The position numbers and the translations under genes were made by a program. Below, one piece after another: positions 36,078 through 47,490 of a stretch of DNA of 64,000 nt. The stretch's first letter is position 1. Each line of letters begins with the position of its first letter. Below the pieces are notes generated by a model. That model saw only the letters and a list, made by a program, of their open reading frames with translations, did not search any database and was not told the origin of the DNA. Source of the stretch: Allium sativum (lineage: Eukaryota; Streptophyta; Magnoliopsida; Asparagales; Amaryllidaceae); assembly GCA_030737875.1 (NCBI GenBank), contig CM060912.1, positions 455,828,310 to 455,892,309 of the forward strand, written 5' to 3'.

Positions 36078-36085
36078 TATAAATA
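36078..36085 (+). promoter_or_regulatory. TATA box of the Helitron leader
   Basis: TATAAATA is followed after about 30 bases by a pyrimidine-rich start region (TCTTTCTCTCAATCGCACAA). A candidate leader exon ends AATTAAG at 36180, where GTAAAC provides a plausible splice donor. Confidence 0.5.
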
Positions 36086-36380
36086 CGGAGTCCCCTCTTC
36101 TTTCTCTCAATCGCACAAACCAATTTCTCCATTCTTCCTTTTCAGTCTTCGAGCTACTTCACAAAAACTTCTCAATTAAGGTAAACTTCACTTTATATTT
36201 TAGTTTTTCGCTTTATGCTCTAATTTCTTCCTCCCTGTCTTGCTAAACTTTTCATACGTACTAGATTTTACGTTATATAAGTCAATTAGTATGTCCATTT
36301 TTTAAATCCAGATAGCACAACATCACAAATGTTTGAAATGTTTGGCTTTGATTCAAGAGTACGTTATCATTACAAATGTT

Positions 36381-36560
36381 AAATTTTAGAAGGGTATTTA
36401 TGCTCTAAAATTAGATTCAAGAGTAATGCATAAATACCCTTCTAAAATTTTAACATATGGTTGAAATGTTTGGCTTTGTTGTATATTAAATTTTAGAGTA
36501 CGTATATTAAATTAGTATATAAACATGCATTACTTCTAATAATCGGAACAGGTTTGAAAT
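36381..36560 (+). repeat. Inverted repeat, left arm (180 bp)
   Basis: It starts AAATTTTAGAAGGGTATTTA and ends GGAACAGGTTTGAAAT. It pairs along its whole length with 37045-37224, with only a few mismatches by eye. The 484-bp spacer contains further inverted fragments of the same pieces. Confidence 0.93.
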
Positions 36561-37044
36561 GTTAAATTACTAATTTAACATTTCAAACCTCTAATAAATA
36601 TATATATTTAAATTTAACATATGTTTGAAATGTATAAAGCATAAATTTAAGAGTACATTATCATTACAAATGTTAAATTTTAGAAGGGTATTTATGCATT
36701 ACTTCTAAAATTAATTTAAGAGTATGTTATCATTAACAGGTCATAGCTCTCAAATAAATCAAGTTCTTCTCCACTTCGACCTTTCCATTAGTTTGATAAT
36801 TTATGCATTACTTCTAAAATTTAACATATATTTATTTGTAGAAGGGTATTTTCATATACGTACCGTTATAAATTTAACATATGTTTGAAATGTATAGAGC
36901 ATAAATTTTAGAAATGTTTATACACCAAAAAAAATATGTTTAACATATGTTTGAGATGTTAAACAAAGCCAAAAAAATGTTTGTATGCATTACTTCTAGC
37001 ATTTAATGCATGTTTATATACTAATTTAATATACGTACTCTAAA

Positions 37045-37224
37045 ATTTCAAACCTGTTCCGATTATTAGAAGTAATGCATGTTTATATACTAATTTAATG
37101 TACGTACTCTAAAATTTAATATACAACAAAGCCAAACATTTCAAACATATGTTAAAATTTTAGAAGGTTATTTATGCATTACTCTTGAATCTAATTTTAG
37201 AGCATAAATACCCTTCTAAAATTT
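37045..37224 (-). repeat. Inverted repeat, right arm (180 bp)
   Basis: This is the complementary arm to 36381-36560. If transcribed, the two arms could form a 180-bp double-stranded stem, a possible substrate for small-RNA production. Confidence 0.93.
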
Positions 37225-38113
37225 GAAATGTTAAATTACAGGTCATAGCTGTCAAATAATTGGAATAGGTTTGAAATGTTAATTTTCAAACCTATTCCGA
37301 AATATATGTTAAATTTCAATATATGATTATACGATCCAAACCTGTTCCGTATATGCATTACTTCTAGCATTTAATGCATGTTTATACACCAAAAAAATGT
37401 TTAGAAGTAATGTATGTTTATATACTAATTTTAGAAATATGAAAATATGATTATGTTTGATGATTTTATTTTCATATATTGTAAATTTTAGAAGTAATGC
37501 ACGCACAAGTTTACCATCTATTTGTAGAAGGGTGTTTCAAAGTTGCATGTCCACAAATTGGGATGTGATTATGTGACCAAAAATAGGATGTGATTATGAC
37601 CAAAAAAGTGATAGTGCACCTCCTACCAAAATAGGAGAAATCTACCGATAATTAATTTAAAACCAAACGCATGCAAATAAAGTAATAAATTCTGTCTAAT
37701 AAAAACATGTACTTCATGTAGCATGGAAAATTTGAAGTGTCTCTTAACAAAATGCTTAAATATTTTATACTGTTTTGCAATTGCTACATGCAATTTTCAG
37801 TGCATGTGTTTTATTTACTCAACGACTAATTTGAATAACATATGTCAATATTGTTTAAACTAAAGAAAATAATTTTCAGTGCATGTGCAATATTGTTATT
37901 TTTATTTACTTGCAATTTGCAGTGCATGTGCAATTTTCAATGCATGTGTTTTATTTACTCAACAGCTAATTTTCAGTGTATGTGCTTAAATATTACTGGA
38001 TACCACAGACACGCCATTAGTTAATAATGTCACAAACAATTTTGGTAATTAAAATATTTCATTTTTATTAAAAGGATTAGATTGTTAATTGCAAACAAAT
38101 TATAGACCAAACA

Positions 38114-38395
38114 ATGTATGCTAAACAATCCGATAAACTAAAATTTCTTCAAGATAATACAACGCCATCCAAAGATGCACCGATGGAAAACAATAACAAT
38201 GTGCAAGAGCAACCGCCCAACAATCAACAGATCCCGGTAATAGATGAGTATGGTTGGGATGCAGCTTTCACTTCTGCGGTGGTAAGTGCATACAAATATA
38301 TATTTTTCAAAATATGAAATATTCATTATTTAATTGTATTATCTAAAATTCTTTTTTTTTTACAAATAAAGCATATGGAGGAAAATGGATGGTGA
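38114..38395 (+). CDS. Small two-exon ORF in the Helitron leader, unknown function
   Basis: ATG at 38114 opens a 56-codon exon that ends exactly at a strong donor (GTG|GTAAGT, 38281/38282). A pyrimidine-rich tract and AAATAAAG acceptor (38370-38371) lead in phase to H-M-E-E-N-G-W and a stop at 38393-38395. The product would be 63 residues. It is lysine-rich at first, then asparagine/glutamine/proline-rich (MENNNNVQEQPPNNQQIP), ending with the aromatic/acidic DEYGWDAAFTSAV. I recognise no domain. It could be a leader peptide, a captured host exon or chance. The consistent splice signals and phase raise it above random, but there is no homology support. Confidence 0.35.
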
Positions 38396-38656
38396 CAAAG
38401 AAGATACCCAACCATAAATATTTTATTAATAAATATATTTTATCATTTTTCATATGGCAATTGCATGTTTTTAGCGTTATCGTAATTGTACTTTATATTT
38501 GGACTTTTTTCATTTACATCTGCATTAATTAAGGACTGATATGATCTTTCTATTTTTCTGTCATTAATGTTCAGTTGATAAATTTGTGCATAGTTGATAC
38601 ATTTAGAGTCGTATTATTAAAGATATTTGTATTTATAACACAGTTGTATACCAAAA

Positions 38657-39330
38657 ATGAACGGCCAAAGAAGGCAAAATAGAAGAGCAAATGCTTTAAC
38701 CGATGAACAAAGAGAACGTAATAGGTTAAGAGCGAGAGAACGATGATAAAATATGGCATCAGAGGAAAGACAGGCAAACCTAGCTTGAAGTCGTCATGCT
38801 TATAGATTACGGTAAGAAATGCTTCAAAATAGGTCTTCAAGTGGCAATTCAATTGAAATGATGGTTATATAGACAAATAACTCAAGTAACACAAGTGGTC
38901 ATATAAATGAGGAGTATCATCGTTACCGCCAAGAGAGAAGTCGTCAAAGACAAAGAGAGCAAAGAGAAACAATGTCTACAAAAGAAAGAGAACAAAATAT
39001 AGCTCGTCGTCGAGATCGTTATCAACAAAGGCGACAAAATGTGGAAAATGATAGTCAAATACAAAGCCAACAACCAAGGCGAACACATATAAGAACGCAT
39101 AACGTTGCAAAGAATTTCAAATACCACGTTGAATTTCGAAAATATTCATTTCAACAACCAAGATTTTGTCCGCTCTGTTCAGCAAAAATATTTGAACATG
39201 AAACATATTCTCTATGCTATGAGAATGGGCGAACTATGCTACCCCTGTTGCACTCACCAATTGAGCTCTTCAACCTTTACACAGATATAAGTAATGATGG
39301 TGTACACTTTAGAAGAAATATTTGATCATA
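38657..39330 (+). pseudogene. Helitron Rep N-terminal basic region, broken
   Basis: ATG at 38657 begins a product rich in arginine and glutamine (NGQRRQNRRANALTDEQRER), which resembles the basic repeats at the start of plant Helitron proteins. After 29 codons it meets TGA and TAA in a row (38744-38749). Downstream (38972-39325) another frame continues with more R/Q-rich sequence, then RFCPLCSAKIFEHETYSLC. This cysteine-bearing piece is found ahead of the Helitron-like N domain in relatives. Frameshifts join the fragments, so no full product can be made. Confidence 0.75.
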
Positions 39331-39344
39331 CAATCATGCATTTT

Positions 39345-39937
39345 CATTCACTTCAATGGGAGTTCATATTGATGAAAATTTGGCAAATGGAAGAGCTGGA
39401 GTCTACAATTTCCGTGCTCAAGGATGTATATGTCACAATATTGGTAGTTTATTGCTCCCAGAAGGAAGCAAGCCAAGGTTTTTGCAGTTGTATATATATG
39501 ACACTGATCATGAAATTGAAAATCGTATGGCAGAAAATGAGGAGCTAGATAGAAGAATACTGGAAAAGTTACAATATATATTAGACGGAAATAATAATTT
39601 TGCTCAAAATTTCCGTCGAGTTTCACAGCTTCCTTCAATTCATGATTGTAGATTTATAATTGAGGAACAACCATTACAACGACAATATTCACTTCCAACA
39701 GCTTCGCAAGTTGCAGGAATAGTGGTAGGCGATGAGAGAAGTATCATAAATGGTAGAGATATAGTTGTGCAAACATTATCTGGAAATCTTATGAGAGTAC
39801 CAGAGACATACGGCTGTTATGATCCTTTACAGTATCCGCTTTTATTACCATATGGAAATAATGGTTGGGATCTAAATAGTCGTAATGAGAATGATACTCC
39901 TGTTACATGCCGGGAGTATTATGCATATCTCTTACAA
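39345..39937 (+). pseudogene. Helitron-like N-terminal domain exon
   Basis: The frame 39356-39943 gives MGVHIDENLANGRAGVYNFR, RAQGCICHNIGSLLLPEGSK, FLQLYIYDTDHEIENR and YPLLLPYGNNGWDLN...CREYYAYLLQ. This order is typical of the Helitron-like N domain of plant Helitrons. The frame ends at a donor CAA|GTATGA (39937/39938). The next exon begins ATTCGACCAG at 40026, preceded by TTGCAT where TTGCAG would be expected. A single base change may have destroyed this acceptor. The part is well preserved otherwise. Confidence 0.85.
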
Positions 39938-40025
39938 GTATGAAAATTGATCATTAATTATTTTATATATGTTTTTCCTTATACCTTTAGTACTAACCAA
40001 ATAGACTACTTTAATATAATTGCAT

Positions 40026-40209
40026 ATTCGACCAGAGAGTACATCTCCTTTACTACTCGGTGGACGTTTGTTGCAGCAGTATATTGTGGATAATTATGTA
40101 AAAATTGAAAGTAGCAGAATGAGATGGTTCCGGGAAAAACAACATCATAATAGGTCAGAATTATATGTTGGTTTACAAGATGCATTGAATGCTGGAGAGA
40201 ACGATGCAG
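40026..40209 (+). pseudogene. Helitron Rep linker exon
   Basis: This exon reads IRPESTSPLLLGGRLLQQYI, then VDNYVKIESSRMRWFREKQ. The family pattern is 'R..S.LLRAGRLFQQYIVDNYVKIE'. It ends GATGCAG|GTATAT at a clear donor (40209/40210). The 126-bp intron closes with AATGCAG at 40335. After splicing, the frame is briefly NIGRRT and then needs a shift to continue as AASFNGSPRNM. Confidence 0.8.
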
Positions 40210-40335
40210 GTATATAAAAATTTATTTACATGTAGCAATAAAAACAATCAATATATGCAATATGTTATACACAAACACACACGCACACATATATTTTCAC
40301 CATCATCCTAAATATGACTTGAAAATTAAATGCAG

Positions 40336-41703
40336 GAAACATCGGAAGAAGAACAAGCCGCTTCATTTAACGGAAGTCCACGCAACATGTACCAACGCTA
40401 TCAAGATGCTATGGCTTTGGTGCAGAAGTTTGGAAAGCCTGACATTTTCATTACGATGACATGCAATCCCTCATGGGATGAAATCACTTCTGAACTACTA
40501 CATGGACAATCATCTCAAGATCGTCCAAGTCTTACGACAAGAATATTTTGTGCAAAATATGAACAACTAAAAAATGACATTTATAAGAAACAAGTTCTTG
40601 GTTCAGTTGCAGCACATGTGCATGTTATAGAATTTCAGAAAAGAGGACTCCCTCATGCTCATATTCTTATCATATTAGACGATGAAGATAAACTTCACAG
40701 CCCGGATTGTTACGATGTCGTGGTAAGAGCAGAAATCCCAGACCGTGATGAAGAACCAGAATTATACAGTTCTATAATAAAATGGATGGTTCATGGACCA
40801 TGCGGAAGACATCGACCAAATGCATCATGTATGAAAGATGGAAAATGCAAAAGGGATTATCCAAAACAATTTTCTCCAACTACTCTTCAGGGCAATGATT
40901 CATATCCTATATACCGTAGACGAGATAATGGTATAAGGATTGCAGTAGATAATGATTTTACTACTGATAATCGTTGGGTTGTCCCATATAATCCATGGTT
41001 ATTAAAAAAATATGATTGCCACATTAATGTTGAAGTTTGTAGTAGTATCAAATCCATCAAATACTTATGTAAATATATTTATAAAGTTCCACATCGTGTG
41101 GCGGTTGAAGGTCATCCAGGAAGCAACTATGATGAAATTCAAAAGTTTGTTGATGCAAGATGGATATGTCCTCAAGAATCCTTTTGGAGAATTTTTGAAT
41201 TTTCATTACATACGATTTATCCTTCCGTTCAACGATTACAAATACACTTACCAAACATACAACAAGTCACGTATCACTCGAATCAAGCCATGCCCGATAT
41301 TTTGTTAGATGAAAGCCTCTCTACATCGATGCTGATTGAATTCTTCAATACAAACTCACAAGATCCTGAAGCAAGGGAATATTTATATCGTGAATTTCCA
41401 GAGAAATATAGGTGGGTAACAGATACGAAAAAATGGAGACGTAGGACTTCAACAAAAAAAGACATAGGATGGATTTATAGTGTCTCACCATCAGAAGGGG
41501 AACATTACTACTTGAGAATTCTTTTGAATCATGTAAAAGGCCCAACTTCTTTTGACGATCTTCGCACAACCAACGGTGTTAAATATCCAACATTTCAGGC
41601 AGCAGCAGAGAAGAGGGGACTTTTAGAGGAGGATCAAAGCGTTGTTTACAAGAAGCATCAGCCACAGAAATGCCATCAGCCACAAAAATGCCATCAGCTT
41701 TGA
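40336..41703 (+). pseudogene. Helitron Rep endonuclease domain (HUH and two-tyrosine motifs intact)
   Basis: The 457-codon open frame is the best-kept part of the Helitron. It contains motif 1 (FITMTCNPSWDEI), motif 2 of the HUH nuclease (LPHAHILI, histidines at 40654-40662) and motif 3 (KYLCKYIYK at 41059-41085, two catalytic tyrosines four residues apart). These nick and join DNA during rolling-circle transposition. A cysteine-rich patch HGPCGRHRPNASCMKDGKCK lies between motifs 2 and 3. Near its end, 'GCCACAGAAATGCCATCA'-type sequence is duplicated in tandem (about 41651-41700). A frameshift leads to a stop at 41701-41703 before the helicase. The nuclease could in theory fold, but it is cut off from the helicase. 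Confidence 0.9.
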
Positions 41704-43356
41704 AAAGATTGTTCGCTACAATCTTGGTTTGTTGTACACCAACAGGCATTAGAAGATTGTGGGATGAATTTTTCTGCTATATGATCGAAGATTATTCAAA
41801 TTCAAGTATAACAAGCCGATTTATACTTGAAAATCGTCTTCTAAAAGATCTCAATCTTTTATTGATGAATCATTATAAAAAAATTCTTATTATGACCTTC
41901 CAACAATTAGAGATGATATAGATGATCATTCATTAACTTCAAGATTGTTGCATGAGCAATATTCAATTAAAACACCCGAAGATGATTTAACCTTTGCTAG
42001 CAAGTTGAATGATTCTCAATTACATGCGTATACTATGGTTTTGAATGCTGTTAAAAGTAAAGATAGCAGAATTTATTTCATTGATGGTCCTGGTGGAACG
42101 GGAAAGACGTTTCTCTATCGATCAATACTTGCCACGCTTCGACAAGAAGGTTTGATTGCACTTCAAACAACAACATCTGGGATTGCTGCGACTATTCTAC
42201 CAGGTGGTCGAACGACGCATTCAAGATTTAAAATCCCGCTTAATCCAACGTCCGAGTCAACGTGTGCAATATCTAAACAATCCGAATTAGCCAATCTTTT
42301 GCGTCAAGCGTCTATTCTTATTTGGGATGAAGCAACTATGACTCATAGATATGCTTTTGAAGCACTTGATAGAACTCTTAAGCATATCATGGGGAATAAC
42401 TTGCCATTCGGAGGAAAAATTCTTATTCTTGGAGGGGATTTTCGACAATAGCAGAGACAATTGACGCATGCATTGTTAAATCACCATTATGGAATCATGT
42501 AGAAGTCATCCAACTTACTCAAAATATGAGAGCCAAAGAAGATTCATTCTACTCGAATTTTCTATTACGTGTTGGTGACGAAGATGAAATGCATACGGAT
42601 GATGACTTGATTCGAATTCCAGATGATATGGTTATACCATGGAAAGATGAAAGTTCAATAGCTACTCTTATAAATACAATCTTTCTAGATTTATATGAAA
42701 ATGCATTCCAGAGGGAATATTTTGTGACAAGAGCTTTAATTACTCCTCTTAATAAATGTGTCGATAAGTTGAATAACCAAGTTATTGATTTATTCCCTGG
42801 AGAATTGCATACATACTACTCATTTGATTCTGTTGAAGACGATACAAGAAATCTATACCAACTTGAATACCTTAACTCAATTGCCCCAAGTGGTTTGCCT
42901 CCACATAAGTTGGTCTTAAAGAAAGGAGCCCCAATCATGCTACTTCGAAATCTTGATCCAATGAATGAATTATGTAACGGTACCAGACTCGTATGTCGTA
43001 AATTTTATAGAAATCTTATAGATGCAGAGATTGCCACTGGACAATTTGCAGGAGATCGAGTTTTCTTACCAGGAATACCTATGAAGCCTTCCGAAGATAT
43101 TCGTTTTCCATTTACATTATTACGTAAACAATTTCCTATAAGACTGAGTTTCGCCCTCACAATTAACAAAGCACAAGGACAGACAATTCCAAATATAGGA
43201 ATCTACTTGCCTCAACATGTGTTTGGACATGGTCAACTTTATGTTGCATTATCAAGAGGAGTTTCAATGAAAAACACAAAAGTTTTGAAAAAAATGGCAA
43301 TGTCAATGGAAAATCGGGAACTTATACTAAAAATGTTGTTTATAGAGATGTACTAA
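41704..43356 (+). pseudogene. Helitron Pif1-like helicase, two frame-broken segments
   Basis: A linker in one frame (KRLFATILVCCTPTGIRRLW, 41700-41890) is followed by a frameshift. The segment 41945-42451 holds Walker A GPGGTGKT (42086-42109), Walker B LIWDEATM and the ILGGDFRQ motif. There a deletion has removed the usual 'VLPVVPKG' and shifted the frame, giving a stop. The segment 42526-43356 resumes with IQLTQNMRA, then FALTINKAQGQTIPN and GQLYVALSRG, the last two helicase motifs. It ends with a stop at 43354-43356. In an active Helitron this is the superfamily 1 helicase fused C-terminally to Rep. At least two frameshifts disable it here. Confidence 0.9.
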
Positions 43357-43529
43357 TATCTGCTAAAAGACAAAATAATTGAATGATATTTTGTTATCAT
43401 TACATTTGAATTTATTTATATTTCTTATTGTTTTATCTTGAAGTGATAGTTTATTGATCATGCACAACATTAGTACAAGTTGTTTTTCCTTGCATATGTA
43501 AAATACATAACATACAAGGAATAAAAATA

Positions 43530-43546
43530 CACGCGCGAAGCGCGTG
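43530..43546 (+). terminator. Helitron 3' terminal hairpin
   Basis: CACGCGC-GAA-GCGCGTG is a perfect 7-bp stem with a 3-base loop, strongly GC-rich against its surroundings. It lies 11 bases before CTCA. This is the Helitron transposition terminator, not a transcription terminator. Confidence 0.8.
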
Positions 43547-43601
43547 CCGTGACGCTCATATAAATAAAAGACTTATGAGATCAAAATGTACATGTAAGGA
43601 A

Positions 43602-43705
43602 AGATTATATATATGTATGTGTATATATATGTAAATATATATGTATATATGTGTATGTGTATGTGTATGTGTATATGCACGTGTGTGTATGTATGTATGT
43701 ATGTA

Positions 43706-43736
<31 letters not shown>
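43602..43736. repeat. TA/TG/TATG microsatellite tract
   Basis: Alternating TATG, TGTG and TA repeats run for about 135 bases just outside the Helitron 3' end. Confidence 0.9.
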
Positions 43737-44844
43737 GTTGAAATTCAAAAAAAATTAACGCGTAGTTAATCAAAACAAGTAAGAAATAAATTCTAGGATA
43801 TTGTTGTTTGAATTTTGAAATTTTATGGAGTTGTACATAAATATATACATGCAGATTTAAAATTCAAAATTTGAACGTATACTAGAAAAGAAAGATAATA
43901 AAAGATAATTAATGGGAATAACATCAAAAATTCGAAGATTGACACATATGTAGATAAATTTAAAATGAAAACGTATAATATAAGTTGCAGAAATAATGCA
44001 CGTTATAAATGGTATAAAACCAAGAAATAAAAGGGAGTTTGAATGACGCTAATTAAGCAATGTTCTATTTTAAATTGGATATGTGTATGTTGATGGGACA
44101 CGTTTGAAATTGGAATAAATTGCGCGTCAAATGGCAAAAGATCTAATAAAAATGGGAAAAGAAATAAATGTTAAAAATAAAGTTAATAGAATTAAAAGAA
44201 ATAAACGCACAAGAATTAGAAAATAGAAGAATTATTAATGGCACATTGATTACGCATTTAAAATTCGAACATGGTCTAAGAACAGGAAGAATAAATAGAA
44301 AATTAGTAAGAGATATAATGTTAAGGATTTCTTCGATTTAAATCTACGGACGTGGTTCTTCTAGGCATCTATAAATAAGCCACCATTGTCTAGCCTCTTA
44401 CTCATATTTTATGAAAGGGCGTTAGAGCTCTGTCATTTCCTTTCTCCTCCAAATTGTTCAGAAATAAATATATATTAATTTTAGGATTTCTGATTCAAGA
44501 TTTGAAGGTGAAGATTATAGATTTAAGCTATAGTTGCCCAGATCCTCAGTCGAAACAGATCTACAAATCTGAATTGAAAAGAGAGCAACACAAATCCAAA
44601 TCAGGTCCAAAATATTAGAGCTTAAATCTTAGGTGAGTGAATTTAAGTTATATTTTCCGATAATGGTATGTTGTATAGTTTGATTCCTGTTGGAATTTAT
44701 AATATGTTCTTCTTTTTCTTCTTTTCCCCTCTTCTGCGTCAGAATAAACAATTTATGTTAAATTTTAGTTATACAAAAAATGAATAAAATATTGGTTATA
44801 CACAAAATAAATAAAATTGTGGTTATGCACAAAATAATTAAATC
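43737..44844 (+). other. Leader/LTR-like remnant left of the nested solo LTR
   Basis: There is no long frame. GCATCTATAAATAAGCCACC near 44368 looks like a TATA box, followed by a pyrimidine-rich leader. AATCTTAG|GTGAGTG near 44631 looks like a splice donor. The last 84 bases form about three ~28-bp units related to ATTGTGGTTATGCACAAAAT, which continue on the far side of the LTR at 49686. Confidence 0.35.
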
Positions 44845-47454
44845 TGTAATGACCCGAAAATCCGGTCCAATTTGAGCTGACTAAATAACACAAACCCAAC
44901 CCCAAATTGCACTGTAAATTCAAGAAATTAATAGAAAGAAGATAGAGGGTGAGGATAGATAAGATAGAACTAATAGAAAAGAAGAAGAAGAACAACACAA
45001 CATCAGAGTAACACGAATCTCACAGCGGAACGAACAACATATAATAGATAATATATCCTTGAAATAAAATCATTATATGTATACAATAACATTTTCAGAG
45101 TACACACTTACAACAACAGCGGAAATAATAATAGCTATATAATCCTGAAGCCTCCTGCTCCAAGCTCTTCCAGTATATCTGAAAAATCCCGACTACTTGA
45201 CTGCCCGTACAAATATAGGCACCCAATAGTTTAGGGAAAACAACAAAGTAAACTCCGGGTCAGTCATGGGACTGGTATGAGTAAAACAATTTAAAACGGT
45301 CTGAACAAGTAAACGATATCTCATAAGACCACGCTGTATAACGGAACGGGTTTTTCCCTTATGAGAATCCAAAATATCTTTATATCAAAAACCTTTTGAT
45401 ATTATAATAATGTCTATGTACAAATAGATATCAATCTAGCAGAAATGCTTTCATCTCACGTTCTACATATAGTATACAATCGAAACCGCAAGCACGTATT
45501 GGGTAATGGATTTCCAACTATGACAAGGTATGGAACCACCTTCCGATCAGTGTACTCTAGGAACGATACACTGGAGCTCAACAAGAACATCTTGCAACTC
45601 ATCCACACATGACCGACCACTCATTTCGCTTGAGTGTATCGAATGTACATCACCAACTGGGATCAGCAACCGTTCCCGTATATATATATGGGACATCACT
45701 GATAGATTAAAGAAGCAAATGAATATTCTCTAGATAGGTGATTATACACCCTACTTGGGTGCGACCGAATTAGCCATGCTGCCTTCCCGATTTCTGTCAT
45801 TTACCGGATGTGAGGCTAGAAGCTTCGCTTATCTTTTCACATACCACATCCTCATTCACTTAGAATGTCACATCGTCATACCCTCTAAATCACAAATTGA
45901 TTTTCCCAAAAATACCACGGGTATAAGCTAAGAGAAACGAATTCCTCCGCCACCAACGTAAATACGTTTGAAACGATCAACTTAAGTGATCTACCAGATA
46001 TACTCTGTCAGACCTTCGTCCATACAAGTTGTCCTGGGACTGGACAAACCGAAGGCACTATTCAGCATATCCATCTTAGTCACTGTTATCTAAGACTTAT
46101 ACAATAGCCCTTGCACTTTACTCCGTCTTCAATTATCTTTGGCATATATGATTCGCAATGCTTATGCCAATACAGAGTGGTTCTCTGGATAATAATCCAA
46201 CCGGTCTCTCCATATTAACAACGTTAAAATGGTCAAAACTTCGATAGTCTGTGAGTTAACTATCAAAGAAAAACAAGTGTGCAAACAACGATACTATTTC
46301 CAGATGGAAATTTTATCGATCAATCATCCAACATATATATATATATATCCTCATTTTCTATGTTTAGAAAATATACGTTATTAACACTGGAAAACATTTC
46401 CATGGCTTAATTATGTATCACTATTCTTCCACATCTATCAGACTCTAACTATAAACTAACAAGAGAATAACTTCCTAAATATAAACCCCGAAGGCCGAAA
46501 CCAACATCAGATCGATACTCAGGAAACCATTCAACTTATTAATCTCTAGTCGTTTTCAAATTTTTCTTAACTCTATTTCTTTAACTCTATACGATTTACT
46601 CTAGTTCGTTTTTAACTCTAATCGATTAACTCTATTTCTTTAACTCTATACGATTTACACTAGTTCGTTTTTAACTCTAATCGATTAACTCTATTTGATT
46701 ACCTCTAACTGGTTAACTCTAATTCGAATAACTAGTATCTGTTTTAACTTTATTTCGAATAACTATATTTGATTTAACTCCATTCGCTTAACTCTAGATC
46801 GCAGCGATCATAATGGTTACGCCTGATTCCCTCAGGAAACATCCGACCGCCGTAGGCTATCTGCAGCCCTGCGAATTACGCTAGCAGTCGTGCTAAATGG
46901 CAGCTTGTCTTGAATAACTATGTTTGACTAACTTCTTCGAATAAACTATATTTGATTAACTTCTTTTTGATAACTCTATTTGATAACTCTAATTGAATAA
47001 CTCTTTCCCATCGCGTTAATTTCCTTTTTCCTTTTATCCTATTTATTTTCTAAGTAAATGTTCCTTTTACAATTCCATTTATTTTCTAAATAAATATTCT
47101 CCTTTATAATATCCTATGATTTTATAAATGCTTTGTTTTCAAATTATTTCCTTTTATAAAATCGGTTGATTTTATAAAATTCCTTTATTTCAATATACAT
47201 TGAAATATCCCTTTTTACATCCCAGGGTCTTTTATGATATTTAAAACAGCAAACCACAATGATCGATATCATTTAAAACACACATGATCGAACAGATTAT
47301 ATATCACATCGTATATTACAATATATGAACAGAACAGTATCATAAATATTGAGGAGTCCAGTTGGACCCCTCCAACCTGTTCCCCTGCATCACAGACGTT
47401 AAACAACACATATATAAAATATTCCGATAAAACAGAATCAATATTCGATTAACG

Positions 47455-47490
<36 letters not shown>

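Larger units (their letters stand above)
36181..38105 (+). other. Candidate leader intron with shuffled inverted repeats
   Basis: A donor-like AAG|GTAAAC at 36180/36181 and an acceptor-like AATTATAG at 38105 would delimit a 1.9-kb intron. The first half is composed almost entirely of repeated and inverted pieces: 'AATTTTAGAAGGGTATTTATG', 'GCATTACTTCTA' and 'ACATATGTTTGAAATGT'. The largest of these is a 180-bp inverted repeat. The right half (37560-38105) carries four copies of TTTTCA/GTGCATGTG-like phrases. No coding frame is visible. Confidence 0.4.
36070..43557 (+). mobile_element. Decayed Helitron (5' terminus not located)
   Basis: The element encodes a RepHel-type protein (38657-43356) and ends with a perfect 7-bp GC-rich hairpin, CACGCGC-GAA-GCGCGTG (43530-43546), shortly before CTCA|T. 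Helitrons end in a hairpin followed by CTRR and insert before T, so CTCA is one change from the rule. A TATA box and leader at 36078-36180 probably belong to its transcript. The TC 5' end was not identified; it may lie beyond the tandem array. The protein is interrupted by stops, frameshifts and a damaged splice site, so this copy is not autonomous. Confidence 0.8.

Noticed and set aside
38571..38852. 93-codon minus-strand frame opposite the Helitron N terminus
   Set aside because: Antisense shadow of the arginine/glutamine-rich Rep start; hydrophobic composition follows from the opposite strand.
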